From: Rhodospirillaceae bacterium
GTDB lineage: Bacteria > Pseudomonadota > Alphaproteobacteria > SMXQ01
DNA: 45,513 nt
Reading direction: 5' to 3'
NCBI GenBank assembly: GCA_947474495.1
Contig: CANJIM010000018.1
Coordinates: 1 to 45,513, forward strand
The notes under the pieces were generated by a model. That model worked only from the letters and a program-made list of their open reading frames with translations. It was not told the DNA's origin and searched no databases. Below are positions 25,128 to 34,459 of this stretch, piece by piece. Position numbers and translations under genes: made by a program. Positions within the stretch are counted from its first letter, which is position 1. Each line of letters starts with the position of its first letter.

Positions 25128-25493
25128 ATGATGACTTTGTCCGGCAAGCGCGGCTTCCTGCATATCGCGCGTTCCCTCGTTTTGGCGCTCGGCCTGGCTT
25201 TCGCGTTCGAAAGCCTGCCGCTTGACGCCGCGCCGGTACAGGTTTGCGCGCAGGCTGCCGATTGCATGTTGGCGCCGCTGGAAGAACCCCGCGAGCGCGA
25301 AGAGGCCGTCTTCATCGTCGGTGTCGCGTCCGAAAGCCTGCAAAAAGAAGCCGCTGAAGAAATGCCGTCGGCCCTGCCGCCGGTCGTCGTCTTCGCCATG
25401 CAGGCCCTGCCGCCGTATGGCCAGGACAGGGACCAGCGCCACATTCGTGGCCACGATATCCTTCCCGATAAGACCGGTCCTCCGCGCGCCTAA
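25128..25493 (+). CDS. small secreted or membrane-anchored hypothetical protein
   Basis: A 121-residue protein. Residues 12-34 (HIARSLVLALGLAFAFESLPLDA) look like a signal peptide or one membrane segment, followed by two cysteines (VCAQAADC). Third codon positions are strongly G/C in this frame, as in real genes here, so it is favoured over the long overlapping frame on the other strand. No family was recognised. It could start at either of two adjacent ATG codons. Confidence 0.5.
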   Translation: MMTLSGKRGFLHIARSLVLALGLAFAFESLPLDAAPVQVCAQAADCMLAPLEEPREREEAVFIVGVASESLQKEAAEEMPSALPPVVVFAMQALPPYGQDRDQRHIRGHDILPDKTGPPRA

Positions 25494-25562
25494 TTCGTTT
25501 GAACGCGTTGTCCATCGATGACCGATGGCCGCGCCGAATCGTAAGCAGTCGAGGATACTTCC

Positions 25563-25712
25563 ATGGACAAGAACCAACAAACCGCCGTCCGCGCCGTCGA
25601 GGACATTCCCTGCTCGCGGCCGGGTCCGATCGCTATCGTCGCGATGGTCATTGCCTTCGGCATCATTATCGCCGTCGACAATTGGTCGTTGATCAAGCGT
25701 CTCTTCAGTTGA
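25563..25712 (+). CDS. 49-residue membrane protein
   Basis: It encodes a short protein starting MDKNQQTAVRAVED, with one membrane segment (PIAIVAMVIAFGIIIAV, about 22-38) and a short basic tail (WSLIKRLFS). The SD sequence GAGG lies eight bases upstream and a strong terminator follows. This punctuation and the hydrophobic segment support a real small gene. Function unknown. Confidence 0.65.
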   Translation: MDKNQQTAVRAVEDIPCSRPGPIAIVAMVIAFGIIIAVDNWSLIKRLFS

Positions 25713-25765
25713 GCTTAAATAATAAAAATCCTTCGAGTCGGGGTTGCGGCGCATAAGCGCCGATG

Positions 25766-25797
25766 AAAGGGCGGGACCCACGGTCCCGCCCTTTTCT
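25766..25797 (+). terminator. strong rho-independent terminator
   Basis: AAAGGGCGGGACC and GGTCCCGCCCTTT make a 13-bp stem with a CAC loop and a T run. It closes the small-protein genes at 25128-25712. Confidence 0.9.
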
Positions 25798-25958
25798 ATT
25801 GAGCGATTGGGCATTATGGCCCGCCATATTCGGCAAACCGCCGAGATCCCCCGGCCCCTTATCAACTGATGGGATAGGCAATCGCCCTGCGCTTGCCTAC
25901 ATTGCCGGAGCGGGACGCTCGATTCCGCCCTTATCATTCGCGTTTCCCTGAGGTGATC

Positions 25959-27314
25959 ATGCCGGCCTACGACTACGACCTCTTCGTTATCGGTGCGGGT
26001 TCGGGCGGCGTGCGCGCCGCGCGGCTGGCCGGCGCGCTGGGCAAACGGGTGGCTGTCGCCGAGGACAACCGCCTCGGCGGCACCTGCGTCAACCGCGGCT
26101 GCATTCCCAAGAAGCTTTATTCCTATGCCGCGCATTACGCCGAAGACTTCGAGGACGCTGCCGGCTTCGGCTGGACGGTGGGCGAGCGCAGCTTCGATTG
26201 GAGCAAGCTGGTCGCCGCCAAGGAGAAGGAACTCACGCGCCTCGGCGGCATCTACGCCAAGGTGCTGACCGACAACAAAGTGACGGTGGTGCTCGGCCGC
26301 GCCCGCATGACCGATCCGCATACGGTGGAGGTCGCCGGCAAGAGCTACACGGCGGAGACGATCCTGATCTGCACCGGCGGCAAGCCGTCGCATGCGCAGT
26401 TCCCCGGCCATGAACTGACGATCAACTCCGACCAGGCCTTCGACCTGCCGGCCCTGCCCAAGCGCGTCGTCATCGCCGGCGCCGGCTATATCGCGCTGGA
26501 ATTCGCCTCGATCTTCAACGGCCTCGGCGTCGAGACCACCGTCGTCTATCGCGGCGCCGAATTGCTGCGTCATTTCGACGCCGACATCGGCAAGCTGGTG
26601 CATCAGGAGATGACCAAGAAGGGCGTGACATTCCGCCTCGAGACCGTCTTCGACAAGATCGAGAAAAAACCCGACGGCCTGCATATCACGACCAATCACG
26701 GCGACACATTCGTCGCCGATCAGGTCATGATGGCGATCGGCCGCAAGGCCAACACGCATGGCATCGGTCTGATGGAAGCCGGCGTCGAATGCAACCGCGA
26801 CGGCGCCATTGTCGTCGGCGATCATTCGCAAACCTCGGTGCCGCATATCTATGCGATCGGCGACGTCACCGACCGGCTGAATCTCACGCCGGTGGCGATC
26901 TACGAGGCCCATTGCCTGATCGAGACGCTTTATAAGAACAACCCGATGCGGCCCGACCATCGCGACGTGCCGACCGCCGTGTTCAGCAATCCGCAGGCGG
27001 CGAGCGTCGGCATGAGCGAGGAAGAGGCTCGCGAGGAATTCGGCGCCGTCGAGATTTACCGTTCAAACTTCAAGCCGCTGAAGCACACGCTGACCGGGCG
27101 CGACGAGCGCACCATGATCAAGCTCGTCGTCGAGAAAAAGACCGGCAAGGTGCGCGGCGCCCATATGGCCGGCCATGACGCCGCCGAGATCATCCAGGGC
27201 TTCGCCGTGGCGGTGAAGGCGGGTCTGACCAAGGCGCAGTTCGACGCCACCATCGGCATCCATCCGACGGCGGCGGAGGAGTTCGTCCAGTTGCGCAGCC
27301 CGGTCGCTTCTTAG
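25959..27314 (+). CDS. gor: glutathione-disulfide reductase
   Basis: A 451-residue flavoprotein reducing oxidised glutathione with NADPH. FAD motif IGAGSGGVRAAR at the N-terminus; redox pair Cys43/Cys48 in GGTCVNRGCIPKK; NAD(P) motif GAGYIALEFA near 181-190; second FAD motif YAIGDVTDR; C-terminal dimer domain with the active His-Glu in GIHPTAAEE. SD GAGGTGATC precedes the ATG at 25959. It supplies glutathione for GrxD-type and glutaredoxin systems such as the one at 42821-43159. Confidence 0.95.
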   Translation: MPAYDYDLFVIGAGSGGVRAARLAGALGKRVAVAEDNRLGGTCVNRGCIPKKLYSYAAHYAEDFEDAAGFGWTVGERSFDWSKLVAAKEKELTRLGGIYAKVLTDNKVTVVLGRARMTDPHTVEVAGKSYTAETILICTGGKPSHAQFPGHELTINSDQAFDLPALPKRVVIAGAGYIALEFASIFNGLGVETTVVYRGAELLRHFDADIGKLVHQEMTKKGVTFRLETVFDKIEKKPDGLHITTNHGDTFVADQVMMAIGRKANTHGIGLMEAGVECNRDGAIVVGDHSQTSVPHIYAIGDVTDRLNLTPVAIYEAHCLIETLYKNNPMRPDHRDVPTAVFSNPQAASVGMSEEEAREEFGAVEIYRSNFKPLKHTLTGRDERTMIKLVVEKKTGKVRGAHMAGHDAAEIIQGFAVAVKAGLTKAQFDATIGIHPTAAEEFVQLRSPVAS

Positions 27315-27490
27315 GGCTGAGCCTGCCGAGAGGGTGGCTTTCCCGCCACGCCGGCCTCTAAAAGCGGCCGATGCTGGCGGAATCCCTAGGGTTTTGCAGT
27401 GTCGCAGGGCTGGAAATGACCGGCGCGAGAGCGTATATATCCCCTCCCGATTGTGGATAACTGCCGGCCCGTTGCCGGTTTGAGGACGTT

Positions 27491-28876
27491 ATGGCGCAGA
27501 AGTGGACGCCCGCCTCCTGGCGGTCGAAACCGATCGAACAGCAGCCTGAATGGCCGGACTTGGCAGCGCTCGACGCTGTCGAGACGAAGCTGCGCGCCTA
27601 TCCGCCCCTGGTGTTCGCCGGCGAAGCCCGCCGCCTGAAGGACGATCTCGCCAAGGTTGCCGCCGGCAAGGCCTTCCTGCTGCAGGGCGGCGATTGCGCC
27701 GAGAGCTTCGCCGAATTCCACCCGGACAATATCCGCGACACCTTCCGCGTGCTGCTGCAGATGGCGATCGTGCTGACTTACGGCGCCGCCGTGCCGGTGG
27801 TGAAGGTCGGCCGCTTGGCCGGCCAGTTCGCCAAGCCGCGCTCGGCCCCGACCGAGACGCGCGGTGGCATCACCTTGCCGTCCTATCGCGGCGACATGGT
27901 CAATGGCATGGAGTTCACGCCGGAAGCGCGGCTGCCCGATCCGCAGCGCCAGATGCAGGTCTATTTCCAGTCGGCCTCGACGCTCAATCTGCTGCGCGCT
28001 TTCGCGCAGGGCGGCTATGCCGATCTGCACCGCGTGCATCGCTGGAACCTCGGCTTCGTCGAGAAGAGCCCGGCGGGCCAGAAATACCGCGAGTTCGCCG
28101 ATCGCCTTGATGAGACCCTGGGCTTCATGGAAGCTTGCGGCCTGACCTCCGAGACGACGCCGCAGATCCGCGAGACGGATTTCTACACCTCGCACGAGGC
28201 CTTGCTGCTCGGCTACGAGCAGGCGCTGACGCGCGTCGATAGCCTGACCGGCGATTGGTACGACTGCTCCGCCCATATGGTGTGGATCGGCGACCGCACG
28301 CGCCAGCCCGACAATGCCCAGGTCGAATTCCTGCGCGGCATCAAGAACCCGGTCGGCATGAAGGCCGGCCCGACGCTCGACGTCGACAGCTTCTTGCGCC
28401 TCGCCAACGCCCTCAATCCGGCGAACGAGGACGGCCGCCTGACCATCATCGCCCGCATGGGTGCCGAGAAGGTCGAAGAAAAGCTGCCGCTGCTGCTGCG
28501 CGCCGCCAAGCGAGAAGGCCTGAACATCGTCTGGTCGTGCGATCCGATGCACGCCAACACGGTGACGGCGTCGAACGGCTACAAGACGCGTCATGTCGAT
28601 CGCATCCTCTCGGAAGTCAGCGGCTTCTTCGCCGCCCATCAGGCCGAAGGCACCTATGCCGGCGGCGTGCATATCGAGATGACCGGCCAGGACGTGACCG
28701 AATGCATGGGCGGCGCCCAGGCGATCGGCGAGTCGTCGCTCGGTGACCGCTATCACACCCATTGCGATCCGCGCTTGAACGCCAGCCAGGCGATCGAGTT
28801 GGCCTTCACGATTGCCGAGCGGTTGAAGACCGGCCGCTCCGCGCTTCAAAGCGCCCGAATCGCCGCCGTCTCCTGA
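27491..28876 (+). CDS. class II 3-deoxy-D-arabino-heptulosonate 7-phosphate synthase
   Basis: A 461-residue enzyme for the first step of the shikimate pathway (phosphoenolpyruvate plus erythrose-4-phosphate). Class II signatures: [22 protein letters not shown]-like [22 protein letters not shown], and [14 protein letters not shown] near the C-terminus. The metal-binding Cys lies in [14 protein letters not shown] precedes the ATG. The 176-base spacer before it has no leader peptide rich in aromatic codons. It is followed closely by nicotinate phosphoribosyltransferase. Confidence 0.95.
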   Translation: MAQKWTPASWRSKPIEQQPEWPDLAALDAVETKLRAYPPLVFAGEARRLKDDLAKVAAGKAFLLQGGDCAESFAEFHPDNIRDTFRVLLQMAIVLTYGAAVPVVKVGRLAGQFAKPRSAPTETRGGITLPSYRGDMVNGMEFTPEARLPDPQRQMQVYFQSASTLNLLRAFAQGGYADLHRVHRWNLGFVEKSPAGQKYREFADRLDETLGFMEACGLTSETTPQIRETDFYTSHEALLLGYEQALTRVDSLTGDWYDCSAHMVWIGDRTRQPDNAQVEFLRGIKNPVGMKAGPTLDVDSFLRLANALNPANEDGRLTIIARMGAEKVEEKLPLLLRAAKREGLNIVWSCDPMHANTVTASNGYKTRHVDRILSEVSGFFAAHQAEGTYAGGVHIEMTGQDVTECMGGAQAIGESSLGDRYHTHCDPRLNASQAIELAFTIAERLKTGRSALQSARIAAVS

Positions 28877-28958
28877 GCCGACCCAGTCCGATGGGTCCGG
28901 CGAGGGAGACGCTCCGGCCCTTCGCCTCCCTCCGTCGAACTCGAACAGCGCTTTGGAC

Positions 28959-30080
28959 ATGACGTCGCCCACCAACGAAGATATCTCGCGTCTCACGGAC
29001 AAATATTTCGTCCGCACGCGGCGCGTGGCCGAACGCTACGGCGACAAGCGCGTGACCTATGCCTTGTTCATGCGCCGTCCGGTCGCTTTTGCGCCGAAGT
29101 TGGCGCTCGGCTGGCTGGCCGACATCGCCAAGGCGCGCGGCGTCGTCATTGCCATCGAGCCGCACTACCAGGAGGGCGAGTGGGTCGGGGCCGGCGAGCC
29201 ATTGGTCTATATCACCGGGCCGCTCAGCCAACTCGTCGAGCTGGAAACCATCCTGCTGCAGAAGCTCGGCGCCGCCTGCGTCGCCGCCTATAACGCCTAC
29301 ACCATGTGCCGCGATCTGCCGAAGGTCGCCTTCATGGCGTTCGACGCGCGCCATTGCGCCGGCACCGAAATGGCCGAGATGATGGCCTATGCCGCCTCGG
29401 TCGGCTCGGCGGCAGCCAAGCGCGAGGCGGGGGCTATAGGTTTTGTCGGCAATGCCACCGACGCGACAGCGCATTACTTCGGCCGCGATGAAGGCATCGG
29501 CACCATGCCGCATGTGATGATCGGCTATGCCGGCTCGACGCTGCGCGCCGCCGAGATGTTCCATGAGACCTTTCCCAATGAGCCGATGACCGTGCTGGTC
29601 GATTACTTCGGCCGCGAGATCACCGATTCGCTTGAGGTCTGCCGGCGCTTTCCCGAGCTGGCCGCCAAGGGCGAGCTGTCGATGCGGCTCGACACGCACG
29701 GCGGCCGCTACGTCGAAGGCCTCGGCCCGCAGGAATCCTACGCCGTGCTCGAACGCCATAATCCGGCGGCGATCCGCCGCTACCGTAGCGAAGTCGAACT
29801 GCGCCATCTCGTCGGCACCGGTGTGTCGGCGGCGGCGATCTTTCATTTGCGCGAGGCGCTGAATGCCGCCGGCTTTCCCAAGGTGAAGATCGTCGGCACC
29901 TCGGGCTTCGGCCCGGCGAAATGCCGCGTCATGGCCGAATCGGGCGCGCCGCTCGATGTCGTCGGCAGCGGCTCCTTCCTGCCCGACGATTGGCATGAGA
30001 CCTACGCCACCGCCGACGTGATCGCCTATGATGGCGAACCGTCGGTCAAGCTCGGCCGCGAATTCCTGTTGCGCAAATGA
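28959..30080 (+). CDS. pncB: nicotinate phosphoribosyltransferase
   Basis: A 373-residue enzyme forming nicotinate mononucleotide from nicotinate in NAD salvage. Segments: LTDKYFVRTRRVAE, VYITGPLSQLVELETILLQKL, and VKIVGTSGFGPAKCRVM near the C-terminus. The ATG at 28959 is preferred over the in-frame TTG six bases before it. It overlaps nadE by four bases, so salvage and the last NAD step are translationally coupled. Confidence 0.9.
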   Translation: MTSPTNEDISRLTDKYFVRTRRVAERYGDKRVTYALFMRRPVAFAPKLALGWLADIAKARGVVIAIEPHYQEGEWVGAGEPLVYITGPLSQLVELETILLQKLGAACVAAYNAYTMCRDLPKVAFMAFDARHCAGTEMAEMMAYAASVGSAAAKREAGAIGFVGNATDATAHYFGRDEGIGTMPHVMIGYAGSTLRAAEMFHETFPNEPMTVLVDYFGREITDSLEVCRRFPELAAKGELSMRLDTHGGRYVEGLGPQESYAVLERHNPAAIRRYRSEVELRHLVGTGVSAAAIFHLREALNAAGFPKVKIVGTSGFGPAKCRVMAESGAPLDVVGSGSFLPDDWHETYATADVIAYDGEPSVKLGREFLLRK

Positions 30081-31726
30081 CCGAACATCTGACCATCGCT
30101 CTCGCCCAGATCAATCCGACCGTGGGCGACATCGCCGGCAACCTCGCCAAGTTGGCCGCCGCGTGCGATGCGGCTGCTCGCGCCGGCGCTGATCTTGTTG
30201 TCGCCAGCGAGCTGGTCGTCTCGGGCTATCCGCCGGAAGACCTGGTGCTGCGCCCGGCCTTTCTCGCGCACGTCAAAAGCGCGGTGGAAGAGTTCGCGCG
30301 CCAGACGATGAGTGGCCCCGCCGTTGTGCTCGGCGCGCCCTGGTCCGACGAGACGGGCTTGCACAATGCCGTGTTGCTGCTCGATGGCGGCAAAATCGCT
30401 GCCGTGCGCTACAAGTGGGACCTGCCGAACTATGGCGTGTTCGACGAGAAGCGCGTGTTCAAGCCGGGGCCGCTTCCCGAGCCGGTGCCGTACAAGGGGC
30501 GCAAGCTCGGCCTGCTGGTCTGCGAGGACATGTGGACGCCGACGGTGAGCCATCACTTGAAATCGCGCGGCGCCGATATCCTGATCGTGCCGAACGGCTC
30601 GCCCTTCGAGCTTGGCAAAGGCGCCCAGCGCACCGAACTGGCGCGTGCCCGCATCCTCGAGACCGGTCTGCCGCTCGTCTATGTCAACCAAGTCGGCGGC
30701 CAGGACGAGTTGGTGTTCGACGGGGCGTCCTTCGCCGTCTCGGCTGACGGCACGCTTGCCGCGCGCCTGCCGAGCTTCTCGGAACATATGACCACCGTGC
30801 GCTGGGATGGCGCGTCACTCTCCGGCGGCGAGCTGGCTGAGGATGTGGATGACTTGGCGGCGGTTTATGGCGCCATGACGCTGGGCCTGCGCGATTATGT
30901 CGAGAAGAACGGCTTTCCCGGCGTGCTGCTCGGCCTCTCTGGCGGCATCGACTCGGCGATCTCGGCGGCGGTCGCCGTCGATGCGCTGGGCTCGGCGCGC
31001 GTTCATTGCGTGATGATGCCGTCGCCCTACACCTCGCGCGAGAGCCTGGATGATGCCGAGGCGGTCGCCCATGCGCTGAGCATCCGGCTGGACAGCATCT
31101 CTATCGAACCGGCCATGCAGGCGTTCGGCGGCATGTTGGCGAAAAGCTTCGAGGGTACGCAGCCCAACATCACCGAAGAGAACATCCAGGCGCGCGCCCG
31201 TGGCCTCACGCTGATGGCGCTGTCCAACAAGTTCGGCCATATGGTTCTGTCGACCGGTAACAAGTCCGAAATGTCGGTCGGCTACGCGACGCTCTACGGC
31301 GACATGTGCGGCGGCTTCAATGTCCTGAAGGACGTTTACAAGACGCAGGTTTTCGCGCTGTCGCGCTGGCGCAACGACCATATGCTCGCCGATGCCAAGG
31401 GGCCGCGCGGCGCGGTGATGCCCGAGCGCGTCATTACCAAGCCGCCGACCGCCGAGCTGCGCCCCAACCAGAAGGACGAAGACAGCTTGCCGCCTTACGA
31501 GACGCTCGACGCCATCCTCACGCACCTGGTGGAAGAGGACATGGGCATCGACGCGGTTGCGGCGCGCGGTTTCGACCGCGCCACGGTGGCGCGCGTCTGG
31601 CGCATGCTGACGCTGGCCGAATACAAGCGCCGGCAGGCTCCGCCGGGCGTCAAGATCACCCGCCGCACGCTGAGCCGCGAACGGCGTTACCCCATCACCA
31701 ACCGCTTCGATGAGGCCGGATCGTGA
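30077..31726 (+). CDS. nadE: glutamine-dependent NAD+ synthetase
   Basis: A 549-residue two-domain enzyme. The N-terminal nitrilase-type glutaminase has Glu45 ([15 protein letters not shown]), Lys113 ([13 protein letters not shown]) and Cys149 (LLVCEDMW). The C-terminal synthetase has the P-loop SGGIDS (288-293), [19 protein letters not shown] and the C-terminal [15 protein letters not shown]. It amidates nicotinate adenine dinucleotide to NAD+. Start and stop overlap pncB and gltX by four bases (ATGA and GTGA). Confidence 0.96.
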   Translation: MTEHLTIALAQINPTVGDIAGNLAKLAAACDAAARAGADLVVASELVVSGYPPEDLVLRPAFLAHVKSAVEEFARQTMSGPAVVLGAPWSDETGLHNAVLLLDGGKIAAVRYKWDLPNYGVFDEKRVFKPGPLPEPVPYKGRKLGLLVCEDMWTPTVSHHLKSRGADILIVPNGSPFELGKGAQRTELARARILETGLPLVYVNQVGGQDELVFDGASFAVSADGTLAARLPSFSEHMTTVRWDGASLSGGELAEDVDDLAAVYGAMTLGLRDYVEKNGFPGVLLGLSGGIDSAISAAVAVDALGSARVHCVMMPSPYTSRESLDDAEAVAHALSIRLDSISIEPAMQAFGGMLAKSFEGTQPNITEENIQARARGLTLMALSNKFGHMVLSTGNKSEMSVGYATLYGDMCGGFNVLKDVYKTQVFALSRWRNDHMLADAKGPRGAVMPERVITKPPTAELRPNQKDEDSLPPYETLDAILTHLVEEDMGIDAVAARGFDRATVARVWRMLTLAEYKRRQAPPGVKITRRTLSRERRYPITNRFDEAGS

Positions 31727-33054
31727 GCATCACCGTCCGCTTCGCCCCGTCGCCCACCGGCTATCTCCATGTCGGCAATGCCCGCGTGGCATTGGTCAAT
31801 TGGCTGTTTGCCCGTCATATGCAGGGCAAGTTCATCCTGCGTATCGACGACACCGACCGCGCGCGTTCCAAGGCCGAGTACGACGAAGCGATCCGCGAGG
31901 ATCTGACCTGGCTCGGTCTCGCCTGGGACGATTTGCAGCGCCAGTCGGATCGCGACGCGCGCTATCACGCCGCCATGGCAACGCTGAAGGCGGCGGGCCG
32001 GCTCTATCCGGCTTACGAGACGCCGGAGGAATTGGACACGGCGCGCAAGCTGCGTCTCGCGCGCAAGCTGCCGCCGGTCTATGGCCGCGCCGCGCTGGCC
32101 TTGACGGATGCGGATCGCGCCAAATTAGAGACCGAAGGCCGCAAACCCCATTGGCGCTTCAAGCTGGAGGACGCCAAGGTCGCCTGGACCGATCTGGCCC
32201 ATGGTCCGGCGGGCTTTGAGACCAAGCATCTGTCCGATCCCGTGCTGGTGCGTGAGGACGGGGCGCTGCTCTACACGCTGACCTCCGTAGTCGATGACAT
32301 CGACATGGGCGTAACCCATGTGATCCGCGGCGACGACCATATGACCAACACGGCGGTGCAGATCCAGCTGTTCGAGGCTTTGGGGGGCAAGGTGCCGACC
32401 TTTGCCCACCTGCCGCTGATGACCGGTGCGAAGGGCGAGGGGCTGTCGAAGCGCGAAGGCGCGCTCAGCTTGCGGGACATGCGGGCCGAAGGTATCGAGC
32501 CGATGGCGGTGAACAGCCTGCTTGCCGCGCTCGGCACCTCGGACGCCGTGGCGATGCATGCCAATCTCGACGAGCTGGTCGCCGCCTTCGACTGGGCCAA
32601 GTTCGGCCGCGCCTCGCCGAAATTCGACAAGGCCGACCTCGACCGGCTGAACGCGCAGTTCATCCATGCCATGCCGTTCGCCGAGGCCAAGGCGCATGTG
32701 AATGCCGCCATGGACGAGGCCTTCTGGCTCGCCGTGCGCGGCAATTTGACCAAGCCGTCCGACGCCGCCGAATGGTGGAGCGTCTGCCGCGAGCCGTTGG
32801 CGCCGGTGGTGCAGGCGGAGGATGGCGACTTCCTTAAGGCGGCCGCCGACTCCTTGCCCGAGACCATCGACACGGAGACCTGGCCCGTCTGGACCAAGGC
32901 GCTCGCCGCTGCGACGAGCCGCAAGGGCAAGGCGTTGTTCCAGCCGCTGCGCCTGGCGCTCACCGGGCGCGAACATGGACCGGAAATGAAGAATCTGTTA
33001 CCCCTCATCGGGCCGGCGCGGGCGAAGGCGCGGCTCCTCGGAAAAACCGCTTAA
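31723..33054 (+). CDS. gltX: glutamyl-tRNA synthetase
   Basis: A 443-residue class I aminoacyl-tRNA synthetase, short for the family (about 470-490). The HIGH signature is HVGN (16-19). The KMSKS-like motif is GLSKR (240-244), with the first lysine replaced by glycine but the essential second lysine (243) kept. The sequence [22 protein letters not shown] is typical of the second alphaproteobacterial GltX type, which may charge tRNA-Gln as well as tRNA-Glu in organisms lacking GlnRS. GTG start, coupled to nadE. Confidence 0.94.
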   Translation: MSITVRFAPSPTGYLHVGNARVALVNWLFARHMQGKFILRIDDTDRARSKAEYDEAIREDLTWLGLAWDDLQRQSDRDARYHAAMATLKAAGRLYPAYETPEELDTARKLRLARKLPPVYGRAALALTDADRAKLETEGRKPHWRFKLEDAKVAWTDLAHGPAGFETKHLSDPVLVREDGALLYTLTSVVDDIDMGVTHVIRGDDHMTNTAVQIQLFEALGGKVPTFAHLPLMTGAKGEGLSKREGALSLRDMRAEGIEPMAVNSLLAALGTSDAVAMHANLDELVAAFDWAKFGRASPKFDKADLDRLNAQFIHAMPFAEAKAHVNAAMDEAFWLAVRGNLTKPSDAAEWWSVCREPLAPVVQAEDGDFLKAAADSLPETIDTETWPVWTKALAAATSRKGKALFQPLRLALTGREHGPEMKNLLPLIGPARAKARLLGKTA

Positions 33055-33072
33055 AAGAAACAGAGGCCTGTT

Positions 33073-34458
33073 TTGTCCCTCGCGTTGCATAACACCTTGT
33101 CCAAGCGCAAAGAGGCGTTCGAGCCGCTCGATGCGGCGAACGTGCGCATGTATGTCTGCGGCCCGACGGTTTATGACCGCGCCCATATCGGCAACGCCCG
33201 GCCGGTCATCGTGTTCGATACCTTGTTCCGCCTACTGCAGCGCACTTATCCGAAGGTGACCTACGTCCGCAATATCACGGACGTCGACGACAAGATCATG
33301 GATGCCGCTAAGGCCAAGGGCATCGCCATTGACGAGGTGACGAGCACGACGACGCGCCTGTTCCACGAGGACATGGCGGCGTTGAACGCTTTGCCGCCGA
33401 CCGTCGAGCCGCGCGCGACCCAGCATATCGCCCAGATGATCGCCATGATCGAAAAGCTGATCGCGGCGGGCCATGCCTATGTGAACGAAGGCCATGTGCT
33501 GTTCAACGTGCCGTCGATGCCGGAATACGGCCGGCTGTCCAACCGCGACCGCAAGGAAATGATCGCCGGCGCCCGCGTCGAAGTGGCGCCCTACAAGAAG
33601 GACGCGGCGGACTTCGTGCTGTGGAAGCCGTCGGCTGCCGATCAACCGGGTTGGGACAGCCCTTGGGGCCGTGGCCGTCCGGGTTGGCATATCGAATGCT
33701 CGGCCATGTCCGAAGCGCATCTCGGCGAGACCTTCGACATTCATGGTGGCGGCCTCGATCTGGTGTTTCCGCATCATGAGAACGAGATCGCTCAATCGGT
33801 CTGCGCCCATGGCGGCAAGCCCTTCGTGAAGACCTGGATGCACAACGGCTTCCTGTCGGTCAACGGCGAGAAGATGTCGAAGTCCTTGGGCAACTTCTTC
33901 ACCGTGGCTGAAGTGCTCGAACAGGCACCGGGCGAGGCGATCCGCTTCTATATGCAATCGGCGCATTATCGCGCGCCATTCGACTGGACGGCGGAGGGCT
34001 TGAAGCAGGCCAAGCAAGGTCTCGACAAGCTCTATCGCGCGTTGCTCGATGCCGGCGATGACAGCGTGAAGCCGGGCGACGTGCCGGGGGCGATCGTCGA
34101 TGCGCTGGAAGACGATCTCAACACGCCGCTCGCCGTGGCCCATCTCTATGAGCTGGCCAAGACGCTGAACAAGGCCAACATGGCGGGCGAGCCGACCGCC
34201 CAGGCCAAGGCCGATCTGCTCGCCGCCGGCCATCTGCTCGGCGTGCTGCAGCAGGATCCGGCGACCTGGCTGAAATGGACGCCGGCCAATTCCGGTGCGT
34301 TGCCCGACGCGGAGATCGACCAGCTGGTCGCCGCCTGGGATGGCGCCCGCAAAGACAAGGACTACGCGAAGGCAGATGCGCTTCGCGCGCAACTCACCGA
34401 ACTGAAAGTGTCGGTCTCGGCCTCGCCGGCCGGCACCGTCTGGCGCAGGGCCGAATAG
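33073..34458 (+). CDS. cysS: cysteinyl-tRNA synthetase
   Basis: A 461-residue class I synthetase. Zinc ligand Cys in CGPTVYDRAHIGNARP (HIGN motif); second zinc motif in WHIECSAM; HGGGLDLVFPHHENE; KMSKS in GEKMSKSLGNFF. It begins at a TTG with the SD sequence AGAGG about eight bases upstream. gltX ends 18 bases before and cimA starts one base after its stop. Confidence 0.96.
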   Translation: MSLALHNTLSKRKEAFEPLDAANVRMYVCGPTVYDRAHIGNARPVIVFDTLFRLLQRTYPKVTYVRNITDVDDKIMDAAKAKGIAIDEVTSTTTRLFHEDMAALNALPPTVEPRATQHIAQMIAMIEKLIAAGHAYVNEGHVLFNVPSMPEYGRLSNRDRKEMIAGARVEVAPYKKDAADFVLWKPSAADQPGWDSPWGRGRPGWHIECSAMSEAHLGETFDIHGGGLDLVFPHHENEIAQSVCAHGGKPFVKTWMHNGFLSVNGEKMSKSLGNFFTVAEVLEQAPGEAIRFYMQSAHYRAPFDWTAEGLKQAKQGLDKLYRALLDAGDDSVKPGDVPGAIVDALEDDLNTPLAVAHLYELAKTLNKANMAGEPTAQAKADLLAAGHLLGVLQQDPATWLKWTPANSGALPDAEIDQLVAAWDGARKDKDYAKADALRAQLTELKVSVSASPAGTVWRRAE

Positions 34459-34459
34459 C

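Noticed and set aside
24912-26960. 682-residue open frame on the minus strand
   Set aside because: It is antisense to the AraC gene, two small genes and glutathione reductase, whose products are clear. The translation has no recognisable domain and is rich in Arg/His/Gly as expected of a shadow frame in GC-rich DNA.
27370-27458. 29-residue leader peptide before the DAHP synthase gene as an attenuator
   Set aside because: It has no run of Trp, Phe or Tyr codons and no clear alternative hairpins, so attenuation is not supported.
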